The notes under the pieces: generated by a model | The model's input: the letters and a program-made list of their open reading frames with translations, nothing else | Databases searched by the model: none | Told to the model about the DNA's origin: nothing | Shown here: piece by piece, positions 4,251 to 12,300 of the stretch | Position numbering within the stretch: the first letter of the stretch is position 1 | Layout of the letters: each line of letters starts with the position of its first letter | IMG/VR virus record: IMGVR_UViG_3300032088_000073 | Coordinates: 1 to 25,267 of that record | DNA from: a virus | Direction: 5' to 3' (one strand) | DNA: 25,267 bases | Made by a program: the position numbers and the translations under genes

Positions 4251-4480
4251 TGAAATCAATGATTGAAGGCAGGGAAGAGCTTCTCCAGCTAGTAAAATCA
4301 GGGGTTTCTGTCTATTGGAAGCAAAGCAACTACCGCGTCGAGTATTGGCCAAAGCATGACAAATCAGAATCAGGCGGATTTGATGGCCTTTTTACAGTTT
4401 GCCAGTCTAACCGATACGCAACCGGCACAGATTCCAGTGAATTAACCGATCTTTACTACACAAGCGAGGCGACAGCATGA
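4250..4480 (+). CDS. Hypothetical protein F, 76 aa
   Basis: Unrecognised 76-aa protein, coupled to the gene before (TAATG) and to the gene after (ATGA). It begins with a short helix (EGREELLQLVKSG) and continues with beta-like, aromatic-rich sequence (VYWKQSNYRVEYWP), suggesting a small alpha-beta domain. No membrane segment and no catalytic motif are seen. The coupling places it in the early small-gene operon that ends at the terminator 4614-4637. Confidence 0.7.
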   Translation: MKSMIEGREELLQLVKSGVSVYWKQSNYRVEYWPKHDKSESGGFDGLFTVCQSNRYATGTDSSELTDLYYTSEATA

Positions 4481-4584
4481 GAAGACACAGCACAAGTCAT
4501 AAGCATTTAGTGCAAGACGAATGGATGATCATAGCAGGCGCTCTGTTCTTCCTGTCGGTCCTTGTGGGGTCTTTCTTCTTGTAG
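4477..4584 (+). CDS. 35-aa single-pass membrane microprotein
   Basis: A 35-aa gene overlapping the previous stop as ATGA. It has a His- and Arg-rich N-terminus (MRRHSTSHKHLVQDEW) and one strongly hydrophobic segment at the C-terminus (residues 18-35, MIIAGALFFLSVLVGSFFL). It lies just upstream of an intrinsic terminator and about 100 nt before the endolysin gene. It is therefore a candidate for a small holin-like or membrane-acting protein, but this is inference: holins usually have one to three segments and are longer. Confidence 0.62.
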   Translation: MRRHSTSHKHLVQDEWMIIAGALFFLSVLVGSFFL

Positions 4585-4613
4585 GTTGACCCTTTACCCC
4601 TTCCAAATCAATC

Positions 4614-4637
4614 GCCCCTTAAATGGGGCTTTTTTTT
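4614..4637 (+). terminator. Strong intrinsic terminator ending the early cluster
   Basis: GCCCC (4614-4618), a short loop, and GGGGC (4625-4629) followed by eight T. It separates the early small genes from the late operon. Confidence 0.88.
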
Positions 4638-4663
4638 GCGTATTCATAGAGTTATGATATAAA
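4636..4663 (+). promoter_or_regulatory. Late-operon promoter candidate
   Basis: TTGCGT (4636-4641), a 16-bp spacer and TATAAA (4658-4663), about 25 nt before the endolysin start and directly after the terminator. It lacks the GTAAAAATAA element of the early promoters, consistent with a different timing class. Confidence 0.55.
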
Positions 4664-4687
4664 GGCCGAAAATCTTAAGGCTTCATC

Positions 4688-5062
4688 ATGACCAAAGCGA
4701 AACCAAAAGCGCCCGATCTGCGATACTTCGAGACCTCAGAGTTCGACTGTCAGCAAACCGGCGAGAATCTCATGATTCCCGAATTCCTTTTGATGCTTGA
4801 CGCTTTGCGCCATGAATGCGGATTCAGCTTCACAATCACAAGCGGTTACCGATCGCCCAAGCATTCCATCGAAGCGGCAAAGGCCAAGCCGGGAACGCAC
4901 GCGCAAGGCCTCGCAGCGGACATTGCAACGACAGACGCCCACCAAAGGTTTGTGATTGTCAGCAATGCGATCAAGCTAGGCTTTCAGGGAATCGGAGTCG
5001 CTCGCTCATTTATTCACGTTGACAGCCGAAATACCGCCCCAAGGGTTTGGTCGTACTCGTAA
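4688..5062 (+). CDS. Endolysin: M15 family D-Ala-D-Ala carboxypeptidase-like peptidase
   Basis: A 124-aa zinc peptidase that should cut peptide cross-bridges of peptidoglycan at lysis. Family signatures are clear: TSGYRSPKHS (51-60), GTHAQGLAADIA (69-80) with likely zinc ligands His71 and Asp78, and FIHVDSR (108-114) with His110 as third ligand and Asp112 nearby. No signal peptide is seen, so export needs a holin or similar, and none is obvious beside it. Phages of Gram-negative hosts often carry such single-domain M15 lysins. It is the first gene after the late promoter, an unusual but known position just before packaging genes. It could alternatively be virion-associated. Confidence 0.9.
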   Translation: MTKAKPKAPDLRYFETSEFDCQQTGENLMIPEFLLMLDALRHECGFSFTITSGYRSPKHSIEAAKAKPGTHAQGLAADIATTDAHQRFVIVSNAIKLGFQGIGVARSFIHVDSRNTAPRVWSYS

Positions 5063-5089
5063 TATTGTCGCAACTATAAAAGGCCCAAC

Positions 5090-5371
5090 ATGGCAAAAGA
5101 CCCAAGGCTTGACCGATACAATCTTGACGGATACAACAAGCCAAAGCGAACGCCCAGCCACGCCTCGAAGTCACATGTGGTGCTCGCTAAGGATGGCGAC
5201 ACCGTTAAGCTGATCCGGTTTGGACAGCAAGGCGTCAAAGGCTCACCACCTCGCAAGGGTGAAAGCAAAGCGGATGCGGCAAGGCGTGCCAGCTTCAAGG
5301 CCAGGCATGCCAAGGGAATCGCCAAGGGCAAACTCAGCGGCTCTTATTGGTCGAATCGGGTCAAGTGGTAA
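5090..5371 (+). CDS. Conserved phage hypothetical protein, 93 aa
   Basis: A 93-aa basic protein of a family commonly found near terminase genes in marine and other phages, function unknown. Signature: VKLIRFGQQGVKGSPPRKGE (39-58) then RRASFKARHAKGIAKGKLSG (65-84) and a C-terminal SYWSNRVKW. High Lys/Arg content suggests binding to DNA or a role at packaging. It is separated from the endolysin by 27 nt with AAAAGG before the start. Confidence 0.82.
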   Translation: MAKDPRLDRYNLDGYNKPKRTPSHASKSHVVLAKDGDTVKLIRFGQQGVKGSPPRKGESKADAARRASFKARHAKGIAKGKLSGSYWSNRVKW

Positions 5372-5435
5372 GTGTGGCCCAGACAACCAAAGCGAGGCTC
5401 ATGGCCTCATCTTAGACACTCACGGAGACGAACCA

Positions 5436-5528
5436 ATGCCATACAAAGACCTCAAGAAACAAGGCCAGAAGGTCAAGAAAACAAGCGACAAGAAAGCAAA
5501 GCCAATGGGCAAGAAAAAGGGCCGATGA
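5436..5528 (+). CDS. 30-aa lysine-rich basic peptide
   Basis: A very small gene: ATG at 5436 behind CGGAG with good spacing, 30 codons, about half of them Lys, Arg or Gln (KKQGQKVKKT...KKKGR). The stop is one base before the terminase small-subunit start, so it fits the operon. Such short basic peptides next to terminase occur in other phages; a DNA- or RNA-binding role is only a guess. Confidence 0.6.
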   Translation: MPYKDLKKQGQKVKKTSDKKAKPMGKKKGR

Positions 5529-5529
5529 C

Positions 5530-5874
5530 ATGGCGGGAAGACCTCGAACAGAAATCGACCTTGACGAACTGCGAAAGCTGATGAAATTGCATTGCACGAT
5601 GGCCGAGGTCGCCGCGTTCTATGGGTGCAATAAACGGACTATTGAACGTCGAATGGCAGAGGATGAGGAATTCGCAGAGATCATCGAGCATGGCCGATCG
5701 GACGGGATGCTATCGGTTAGGCGTAAACAATTCGAGATCATGGAAGGCGGCAACCCAACGATGGCCATCTGGCTAGGTAAACAGCTCTTAGGCCAGCGGG
5801 ATCAGATCGACACGGTGCAAGAACACAAGCCAATCAGTATCGAGATCGTTAATCCGCATGTCTTCGACGATTAG
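5530..5874 (+). CDS. terS: Terminase small subunit (HTH)
   Basis: A 114-aa protein expected to recognise the packaging site and regulate the large subunit. After a basic start (MAGRPRTEIDLDELRKL) there is a helix-turn-helix, residues 24-42 (MAEVAAFYGCNKRTIERRM), then an acidic helical part (EDEEFAEIIEHGRSDGM) that would form the oligomerisation region, ending with QLLGQRDQIDTVQEHK typical of small phage terminase-like proteins. It overlaps the large-subunit gene by 17 nt. Identification rests on the HTH, length and position; sequence families here are diverse. Confidence 0.82.
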   Translation: MAGRPRTEIDLDELRKLMKLHCTMAEVAAFYGCNKRTIERRMAEDEEFAEIIEHGRSDGMLSVRRKQFEIMEGGNPTMAIWLGKQLLGQRDQIDTVQEHKPISIEIVNPHVFDD

Positions 5875-7102
5875 CCCAACCAAGCCCCAATTTGACTACA
5901 TCACAAGCGAGGCGCAATTTCCCGCAATGGTGGCGGGATTCGGTGCCGGTAAGACAGAGGCGGCTATCCATCGGTCAATCATTGGCAAGCTGAGAAACCC
6001 CACAACGAACCGGGGATTTTATGCGCCGACCTATGACCTGATCCGCATGATTGCCTTCCCACGCTTTGAGGAAATCTTAACCGAGCTAGACATACCATAC
6101 CGACTTTATAAGTCACCGCTGAACTATCTTGAGATCAACGGGATGGGTGCGGTCTTCTTCCGGTCGATGGATGCGCCTCACCGTATTGTTGGTTATGAGC
6201 ACGCCGACGCGGACGTTGATGAGCTGGACACCATGAAGCCAGAAGAGGCCGCCCATGCTTGGCGTCAGATCTTGGCGCGTAATCGACAGAAGAAGGAAGG
6301 CGGAAAGGCCAACACCATTGGCGTAACGACAACGCCCGAAGGTTTCCGCTTCGTATATCAGGCATGGAAGAAAGACCCAAAGAAAGGTTATGAGATCATC
6401 CAAGCGCCAACACAGAGCAACCCGCACATTCCAGATGGGTATATCGACAGCCTGAAAGCGATCTACCCTGAACACTTGCTGGCGGCTTACTTGGACGGGG
6501 AATTTGTCAACCTAACCAGCGGGACGGTATACATGAGCTATGATCGGCACGCTTGCGGATCAACTGAGACGATCAAGGAGAATGAGCCGCTGTTCATTGG
6601 TTGCGACTTCAACGTTACCAAACAGGCGGCGACCGTGTACGTCCAGCGGGAAGGCGGCAGGGTATGGCATGGGGTCGATGAGCTTGTAAACATGTATGAT
6701 ACGCCTGAGATGATCAGGATCTTGCAAGGCCGATATCCGCACAATCCGATTTATATCTACCCCGATGCGTCAGGCGGGGCCAGAAAGACGGTCAACGCCT
6801 CATTGAGTGACCTTGCATTGCTAGAGCAGGCAGGGTTCACGGTGAGGGCGAAGAAGAAGAATCCAGCGGTCAAGGATAGGGTCGCGGCCATGAATAGGGC
6901 GCTGGGGCAGGGAAGGGTTAGAATCAACGCTGAGGCGTGCAAGGTCACAGCCGAATCGTTAGAGCAGCAAGTATACAAGAACGGTGAGCCAGACAAGTCT
7001 AGCGGCGTAGATCACCAAAACGATGCGACAACGTATCCCATCGCGTATGAGATGCCGGTCATGAAGCCGGTTGCCAATGTACGCTTTGCCTTTGCCACCT
7101 AA
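5858..7102 (+). CDS. terL: Terminase large subunit (ATPase-nuclease)
   Basis: The packaging motor and nuclease, 414 aa. ATPase part: Walker A GFGAGKT (27-33), Walker B VDELD (120-124) with the catalytic Glu at 122, coupling motif GVTTTPEG (155-162). Nuclease part: RNase H-like acidic residues at FIGCDFN (247-252, Asp250), YPDASG (301-306, Asp303) and HQNDATTYPIAYE (386-398, Asp389). All core motifs are intact, so it should be functional. The start at 5858 (MSSTISPTKPQFDYI) overlaps the small-subunit gene; the N-terminal KPQFDYITSEAQFPAMVAG resembles other compact phage large terminases. Packaging type (cos or pac) cannot be read. Confidence 0.96.
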   Translation: MSSTISPTKPQFDYITSEAQFPAMVAGFGAGKTEAAIHRSIIGKLRNPTTNRGFYAPTYDLIRMIAFPRFEEILTELDIPYRLYKSPLNYLEINGMGAVFFRSMDAPHRIVGYEHADADVDELDTMKPEEAAHAWRQILARNRQKKEGGKANTIGVTTTPEGFRFVYQAWKKDPKKGYEIIQAPTQSNPHIPDGYIDSLKAIYPEHLLAAYLDGEFVNLTSGTVYMSYDRHACGSTETIKENEPLFIGCDFNVTKQAATVYVQREGGRVWHGVDELVNMYDTPEMIRILQGRYPHNPIYIYPDASGGARKTVNASLSDLALLEQAGFTVRAKKKNPAVKDRVAAMNRALGQGRVRINAEACKVTAESLEQQVYKNGEPDKSSGVDHQNDATTYPIAYEMPVMKPVANVRFAFAT

Positions 7103-7114
7103 GAGAATCAACCC

Positions 7115-8512
7115 ATGACAGTAGAAAACAAGAACCCCGATTATGAAACCTATCTGCCCGTATGGCAAAAGACCCGCGATGCTGTAAGGGGATCGGTCGC
7201 GGTCAAGGATCAGCGCCAGAACTATCTGCCCGTACCCGATTCAGAATCCAATGATGACAGCGTAGGCTCTCAGTCGATGAGATACCGGCAATACCTCAAG
7301 CGTGCATTGTTCACCAACTTCACCGGACGCACCAAAAATGCGTTGGTTGGGGCGGCATTCCGAAAAATGCCAGTTCTTGAGATCCCTACAGCCTTGGATT
7401 ACCTTCTTGATGACGCAACCGGCGACGGCTTAGGGTTGATTCAGATGGCAAAGGATGAGCTTTCCAACCTTCTCGAAACAGGCCGCGCCTTCTTGCTGGT
7501 TGACTATCCCCAAGCGGAAGATGGACTAAGTGCCGAAGATGTTTCCACGCTAGACCTAAAGGCCTCAATCGTCCCATTTACAGCAGAGCAGGTCATAAAC
7601 TGGCGTACTGAGTCAGTCCGAGGCCGTAAGCTGTTGACCCTTTGCGTGATCGCGGAGCGGTACAAAGATGGCGGGGATGAGTTCTCGCACGATACCGATA
7701 CACAGTATCGAGTGCTACGGCTTAGGGAAGACGGATATACACAACAACTCTATAGAGATGGCGTGCCGCATTCGGAGGAGTTCTACCCGAAAAGAGCCGA
7801 TGGCTCATCTTGGGACGTAATCCCCGGCATTTTCGTTGGTTCAAAGAACAATGACGCGACGGTAGACGATGCGCCGCTTTCTGATATTGCGGATGTGAAC
7901 ATTGCCCATTATCGCAACTCGGCAGACTACGAGGAATCGTGCTTTCTGACTGGTCAACCAACCCTTTTCTTGACCCACAGCCTCTCAATGGAGCAGTGGT
8001 TCGAGTACAACCCGAACGGCATCAAGCTAGGATCTCGGGCAGGGCATGTGCTAGGCGAGACAGGCAGCGCCACATTGGTACAGGCTGACCCCAATAACCT
8101 AGTTTTAGAGGCGATGAAGGCCAAAGAGAACGCAATGATCGCCATTGGTGCGCGTATCGTCACGGATAGGGGCGGAAATGAGACGGCAGAGGGCGCTAGA
8201 ATCCGATTTGCAAGTGAAAACTCAGTTCTAGGCGATATTGTCCACAACTTGAGCGAGGCTATTGAACAATGCTTGGTATGGTGCGGCGAATTCATGGGCG
8301 TTGGTGATTTGGCAGAGTTTGAGATTAACCGCGAATTCTATGACAAGTCCGTTGACCCGCAATTGCTGATGTCAATGGTTACGCTCTTAGACCGGCAGAT
8401 CATTAGCAATCAAGACATCTTTGACCGACTCAAGGCGGGCGGGATCATCGCCGCTGATCGACAGCTAGAAGACATCAAGGAAGAACTCGGAGAACTGGCC
8501 CCGCTAGGCTAA
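7115..8512 (+). CDS. Portal protein (DUF4055 family)
   Basis: A 465-aa portal-like protein forming the head vertex ring through which DNA passes. It matches the DUF4055 portal family in length, position after the large terminase and sequence pattern: QSMRYRQYLKRALFTNFTGR (54-73), a region with LLETGRAFLLVDYP, then EQVINWRTE, DVNIAHYRNSADYEESCFLT, and a long C-terminal helical part with GGNETAEGARIRFASENSVL. It starts 12 nt after the terminase stop and is followed closely by the MuF-like gene, the standard portal-minor head order. Confidence 0.92.
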   Translation: MTVENKNPDYETYLPVWQKTRDAVRGSVAVKDQRQNYLPVPDSESNDDSVGSQSMRYRQYLKRALFTNFTGRTKNALVGAAFRKMPVLEIPTALDYLLDDATGDGLGLIQMAKDELSNLLETGRAFLLVDYPQAEDGLSAEDVSTLDLKASIVPFTAEQVINWRTESVRGRKLLTLCVIAERYKDGGDEFSHDTDTQYRVLRLREDGYTQQLYRDGVPHSEEFYPKRADGSSWDVIPGIFVGSKNNDATVDDAPLSDIADVNIAHYRNSADYEESCFLTGQPTLFLTHSLSMEQWFEYNPNGIKLGSRAGHVLGETGSATLVQADPNNLVLEAMKAKENAMIAIGARIVTDRGGNETAEGARIRFASENSVLGDIVHNLSEAIEQCLVWCGEFMGVGDLAEFEINREFYDKSVDPQLLMSMVTLLDRQIISNQDIFDRLKAGGIIAADRQLEDIKEELGELAPLG

Positions 8513-8515
8513 CCC

Positions 8516-9541
8516 ATGTCAACCAATGACAAAATAGAAGACGCCGTTACACGCCACCAGGTGTTCATCATGCGTTACTCGCAAGGGCGTGAGCGTTTGG
8601 CCGATGACTATGTGGAAAAGCTCATAGAGGCCGTCACAGAGCGTCTAGGGGCGGATATAGCCACAGTCTCACCGGCCAAGCTCGACCAAATCATTGCAGA
8701 CGTAGCCGAGGAGATAAAAACCCAGTCTGAGGAGTACGAAAGATCGGTTGTCGAGGAGATGCTGGAGTTTATCGGGTATGAATCTGAGTTCAACGTTAAC
8801 CTCTTAGAGAGCGCCGCCACTGCTGTTGCGGTTACTGCCCCAGCCTTGGCAATCCTACAGGCTGCGATGCTGCTAAGGAGAATGCCGTTAGAACCCGATA
8901 GATCGTACACCATAAACGAAGCATTGCAGGAATACTCAGGCAGAAAATCCCGCCAGATAGTGCAGACCATAAGGGACGGCGTAACCCTTGGGCAGACATC
9001 TCAGGAAATTACTAGCAATATCAACAACTTAACCAAGTTGCAGCAAAGGCAAGCGGCAACACTTGCTAGAACTGTCACAAACTATGCAAGCGTACAAGCC
9101 AGAGAAGTGGTTATGAGGGAGAACCCTGATATAACTAATAGTTATAGATGGGTGGCCACGTTGGACGGTAGAACCTCTTTGATCTGCGCGAGCAGGGATC
9201 AGCAGATATTCAAAGAAAGCAACGAAAGCCCAAAGCCTCCAGCTCACTTTAACTGTCGCAGCACCATAGCCCCAATTTTCGAAGAGGACTCACCGGACCA
9301 ATTTAGAGCCGCTCTAGGGGATTCTGGAGCGCAGCAAGTAAGTAAGAGCACTCGATACGAAACATGGCTTAGGCGGCAATCTAGGGCGTTCCAGACGGAA
9401 GTTTTAGGGGTCACCAGAGCTAAACTGTTCCGAGAGGGGCGAATATCAATTGGGCGCTTTGTGGATGCACAAGGGGCAACATTGACGCTCGACCAACTCA
9501 GGAAACTGGAACCCATGGTCTTTGAGGACTTGGGTATTTAA
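8516..9541 (+). CDS. Minor head protein, MuF/SPP1 gp7-like
   Basis: A 341-aa head morphogenesis protein, probably attached to the portal and packaged in the capsid. The C-terminal MuF-like core is clear: KLQQRQAATLARTVTNYASV (174-193), WVATLDGRTSLICASRD (212-228) and PPAHFNCRSTIAPI (241-254). The N-terminal half is helical with an Ala/Val-rich hydrophobic stretch (about 98-121). No extra toxin or enzyme domain is fused. It starts 3 nt after the portal stop. Confidence 0.9.
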   Translation: MSTNDKIEDAVTRHQVFIMRYSQGRERLADDYVEKLIEAVTERLGADIATVSPAKLDQIIADVAEEIKTQSEEYERSVVEEMLEFIGYESEFNVNLLESAATAVAVTAPALAILQAAMLLRRMPLEPDRSYTINEALQEYSGRKSRQIVQTIRDGVTLGQTSQEITSNINNLTKLQQRQAATLARTVTNYASVQAREVVMRENPDITNSYRWVATLDGRTSLICASRDQQIFKESNESPKPPAHFNCRSTIAPIFEEDSPDQFRAALGDSGAQQVSKSTRYETWLRRQSRAFQTEVLGVTRAKLFREGRISIGRFVDAQGATLTLDQLRKLEPMVFEDLGI

Positions 9542-9579
9542 TACGCCAGAGGCGTACATTGCAAACTAGAGGTGAGCAA

Positions 9580-10242
9580 ATGGAAGCGTTAAAAGACATC
9601 GAGCTGGATGATGACGTAAAAGGGAAGATTGCGGAGCAAATTGAGCAAGAGCTGCAATCGAGGTTAGATCAGGAGGTTTCTGGCCTAAAGGCTAAAAATG
9701 ATGAGCTGATCGCTGAGAAACGGAAAGCCCAAGAGGCGACCGAAGCAGCAAAGACTAGAGCCAAGATGGAAGCAGAGGAGAAGGCTAGGGCTGAGAACGA
9801 CTACAAGCAATTGTTTGAATCGCAGAAGCAAGAGTCGGACACCCTGCGAAAGACCATCGAAAAGATGAATTCGGACATTTCGAGGTCGAAAATTGACCAA
9901 GAAGCCGTAAAAATAGCGTCAGGCTTGACAAAAGACACAAGCCGGGCAAAACTATTGCAACAACAGATTAGCCAGAGGCTAACCCTAGTTGACAATGAGA
10001 TTCGAGTGGCAGATGAATCGGGGCAATTAACCGTTTCAACACTTGATGACCTCACTAACTCCATCAGGCAGAACTTCCCGTTCTTGGTTGATGGCAGTCA
10101 AGCAAATGGCGGCGGGGCCGTCAGAGCGCAAGGCAGAGCTGAAGCGCGATCCAAAGAAATGTCACGAGCTGACTTTGATGCACTACGTCCGGTTGATCAA
10201 TCGGATTTTATGCGTTCGGGCGGCAAACTTTTTGATGATTAA
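9580..10242 (+). CDS. Capsid scaffolding protein
   Basis: A 220-aa protein with a long highly charged coiled coil (about residues 1-110, Glu/Lys/Gln-rich) followed by a central helical part and a Gly/Ala linker. The conserved-looking C-terminal tail MSRADFDALRPVDQSDFMRS then GGKLF resembles the tail of many phage scaffold proteins that binds coat protein. It lies directly before the coat gene. The ATG at 9580 is chosen because AGAGGTGAG precedes it; a TTG at 9559 in the same frame is rejected. No protease domain is seen, so scaffold removal is probably by exit or host or unidentified protease. Confidence 0.88.
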   Translation: MEALKDIELDDDVKGKIAEQIEQELQSRLDQEVSGLKAKNDELIAEKRKAQEATEAAKTRAKMEAEEKARAENDYKQLFESQKQESDTLRKTIEKMNSDISRSKIDQEAVKIASGLTKDTSRAKLLQQQISQRLTLVDNEIRVADESGQLTVSTLDDLTNSIRQNFPFLVDGSQANGGGAVRAQGRAEARSKEMSRADFDALRPVDQSDFMRSGGKLFDD

Positions 10243-10253
10243 GGAGGCCAACA

Positions 10254-11405
10254 ATGGCTAACGTATTAACTAACCTTGCTGCTGACATTTATGTCGCGGC
10301 TGACGTAGTGGGTCGAGAGCTTGTTGGCTTCATTCCTGCGTCTACCATTAACGCAAACGGATCAGAGCGAGTCGCTAAAGGCGATACCGTTCGAGCATCC
10401 TTCACACGAGCGGCGACTGCTGTAGATGTGTCTGAGTCTATGACTGTTCCAGAAGGAACGGATCAGACTGTTGACAACAAAACGCTGTCTATTACCAAGT
10501 CTCGCGCAGTACAGATCCCTTACACTGGGGAAGATGTACGGCACTTGAACAACGGTATTGGCTTCGAGACTGTTTACGGCGATCAGATTGCACAAGCAAT
10601 GCGAACGCTCTGTAACGAAGTAGAGACCGACTTGGCCGTTGAGGCGTACAAGAACGCTTCACGCGCTCACGGTACTGCTGGGACGACTCCGTTCGGCACT
10701 AACAACCACGCTATTGCAGAGATGCGAAAGATCTTGGTTGACAACGGTATGCCCGCTGAACAGGATCAAGTCTCATTGATCTTGAGTTCTTCTGCTGGCG
10801 CAAACCTCCGCAAGCTCGCTGCATTGCAGGAAGTCAACAAGTCAGGAAACGACACTTTGCTCCGTCAAGGTATCTTGCTTGATCTGTTCGGCATGGGCAT
10901 TCGTGAGTCTGCACAAATCCAAAGCCATACCAAAGGAACGGCTACTGGGTTGGACTCAAACGGCGGCAACGCTGTTGGTGACTCTGTTATCGCTCTCGAC
11001 GGCGGTGACGGCGGCTCATTGTTAGCTGGTGACATCGTTACTTTCGCTGGCGACAGCAATAAGTACGTTGTAAACGGCGGCTTTACCGCTGCTGCTGGTA
11101 ATGCAACTCTCGGGACTCCGGGCTTGCAAGCCGCCTTGGCTAGTGCTGCTGAAATGACTATTGGTGATAACTTCTCTGCCAACATCGCAATGCACCGTAG
11201 AGCATTAGAGCTTGCTATTCGCGCTCCTGCTGTACCTGAAGGCGGCGATTTGGCTGATGACTCCCTGATCGTTCAAGACCAACGAAGTGGATTAGTCTTC
11301 GAGGTTCGTGTTTATCGCGGATATCGTAAGTCTATGATCGAAGTTGGTGTTGCATGGGGTGTTAAGGCTTGGAAGCCTGACTTCATCGCTACTTTGCTTG
11401 GCTAA
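10254..11405 (+). CDS. Major capsid protein, P22 coat-like
   Basis: A 383-aa coat protein. The N-terminus (VLTNLAADIYVAADVVGREL) and the following VPASTINANGSERVAKGDTV-like region, the pattern ITKSRAVQIPYTGEDVRHL and the C-terminal RVYRGYRKSMIEVGVAWGVK fit the P22 coat family with an HK97 fold. A Gly/Asp-rich insertion about residues 236-290 (DSVIALDGGDGGSLLAGDIV) may be an extra surface domain. A perfect AAGGAGG ribosome binding site and heavy use of GCT/GGT-type codons fit very high expression. A UUCG hairpin follows the gene. Confidence 0.92.
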   Translation: MANVLTNLAADIYVAADVVGRELVGFIPASTINANGSERVAKGDTVRASFTRAATAVDVSESMTVPEGTDQTVDNKTLSITKSRAVQIPYTGEDVRHLNNGIGFETVYGDQIAQAMRTLCNEVETDLAVEAYKNASRAHGTAGTTPFGTNNHAIAEMRKILVDNGMPAEQDQVSLILSSSAGANLRKLAALQEVNKSGNDTLLRQGILLDLFGMGIRESAQIQSHTKGTATGLDSNGGNAVGDSVIALDGGDGGSLLAGDIVTFAGDSNKYVVNGGFTAAAGNATLGTPGLQAALASAAEMTIGDNFSANIAMHRRALELAIRAPAVPEGGDLADDSLIVQDQRSGLVFEVRVYRGYRKSMIEVGVAWGVKAWKPDFIATLLG

Positions 11406-11426
11406 ATACGGCTAACGCTAGATGAT

Positions 11427-11444
11427 TGGGGGCTTCGGCCCCCA
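11427..11444 (+). terminator. Very stable UUCG hairpin after the capsid gene, no T-run
   Basis: GGGGGC (11428-11433), loop TTCG, GCCCCC (11438-11443), plus a T-A pair. The C(UUCG)G tetraloop is exceptionally stable. With no T-run it is more likely an mRNA-protecting or partial attenuating hairpin than a full terminator, helping to produce more capsid mRNA than downstream mRNA. Confidence 0.8.
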
Positions 11445-11467
11445 TGATTCTTACTTGAGGATAGGTA

Positions 11468-11944
11468 ATGGCGCTTATTATCGAAGATGGTTCTGGTGTA
11501 GCAAATGCGAACAGCTACGTTACTGCTGCCCAATGGGATGCGTGGGCGACCGCTCGCGGTATATCGCACAGCCACAGCACCAGCAAGATCGAAGAATTCA
11601 TCCTGACTGCGATGGACTACATCGAGGCTCAGAACTTTTTAGGGCGCAAAGCAACTGATGCTCAACCGTTGCAGTGGCCCAGAACAGAAGTATACATAGA
11701 CAGCTATTCGGTAAACTCCGATGAGATACCGAATCAACTGAAGAACGCACTTTATGAAGTTACTAGAACGGTTTCTGACGGCAATTTTGCGCTATCTGCT
11801 AGAGACAGACAGACCACCCAAGAGAAAATTGGTGAGATCACCGTAACTTACAAGAACAACGCAAGTATGAACAAAGAAACGCCAGCAGTTAGGTCGGCGT
11901 TGCGGAAAATTACTAAATCAGTCAACGCGGTATCTAGGGCGTGA
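11468..11944 (+). CDS. Head-tail connector / adaptor protein (DnaT-like family)
   Basis: A 158-aa protein expected to bind beneath the portal as head-tail adaptor. The pattern IIEDGSGVANANSYVTAAQW near the start, then AMDYIEAQNFLGRKA and PLQWPRTEVYID in the middle, matches the phage family annotated as DnaT-like or putative head-tail connector. It is the first gene after the coat gene, the normal position. It ends in a GTGA overlap with the next gene. Confidence 0.82.
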   Translation: MALIIEDGSGVANANSYVTAAQWDAWATARGISHSHSTSKIEEFILTAMDYIEAQNFLGRKATDAQPLQWPRTEVYIDSYSVNSDEIPNQLKNALYEVTRTVSDGNFALSARDRQTTQEKIGEITVTYKNNASMNKETPAVRSALRKITKSVNAVSRA

Positions 11945-12300
11945 GTTTTAATTACACAGCCACGCAATCGACTGCGACTAGCATTTTGACCAAGTTTGGC
12001 GAGGATGCAACAGCGACTAGGACGGGCGGCGCTAGTTTTAACCCTACAACCGGGTCTTATACAGGCGGCAGTACGACTACGATTACCGGCAAGGCTGTAA
12101 GACTGAACTACAGCAAGTCTGAGATTGACGGCGAGATGGTACAGAGAGACGATGCTAGGATGTACTTCCAAGCTGGCAACGGATCGCCAGAGATAGATGA
12201 TAACATTCTGTTCGACTCAGAAAATTACAGGGTTATGGATGTCGTTACCATAGCTCCATCAGATACGGATGTGCTCTATGAGCTTCAAATTAGACGTTAA
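11941..12300 (+). CDS. Head closure-like protein, 119 aa
   Basis: A 119-aa beta-rich protein with a GTG start overlapping the upstream stop as GTGA. Sequence such as KAVRLNYSKSEIDGEMVQRD and ENYRVMDVVTIAPSDTDVLY has the character of head closure or stopper proteins that join the head to the tail terminator; the position between adaptor and completion protein supports it. Sequence signatures are weak, so the role is inferred mainly from gene order and length. Confidence 0.72.
   Translation: MSFNYTATQSTATSILTKFGEDATATRTGGASFNPTTGSYTGGSTTTITGKAVRLNYSKSEIDGEMVQRDDARMYFQAGNGSPEIDDNILFDSENYRVMDVVTIAPSDTDVLYELQIRR

Noticed and set aside
5040-5089. Promoter with TATAAA at about 5073 before the 93-aa gene
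   Set aside because: No -35 at acceptable spacing; the gene is readily served by the upstream late promoter.
9559-9579. TTG start for the scaffold gene
   Set aside because: The ATG at 9580 has a clear ribosome binding site AGAGGTGAG and typical scaffold N-terminus.
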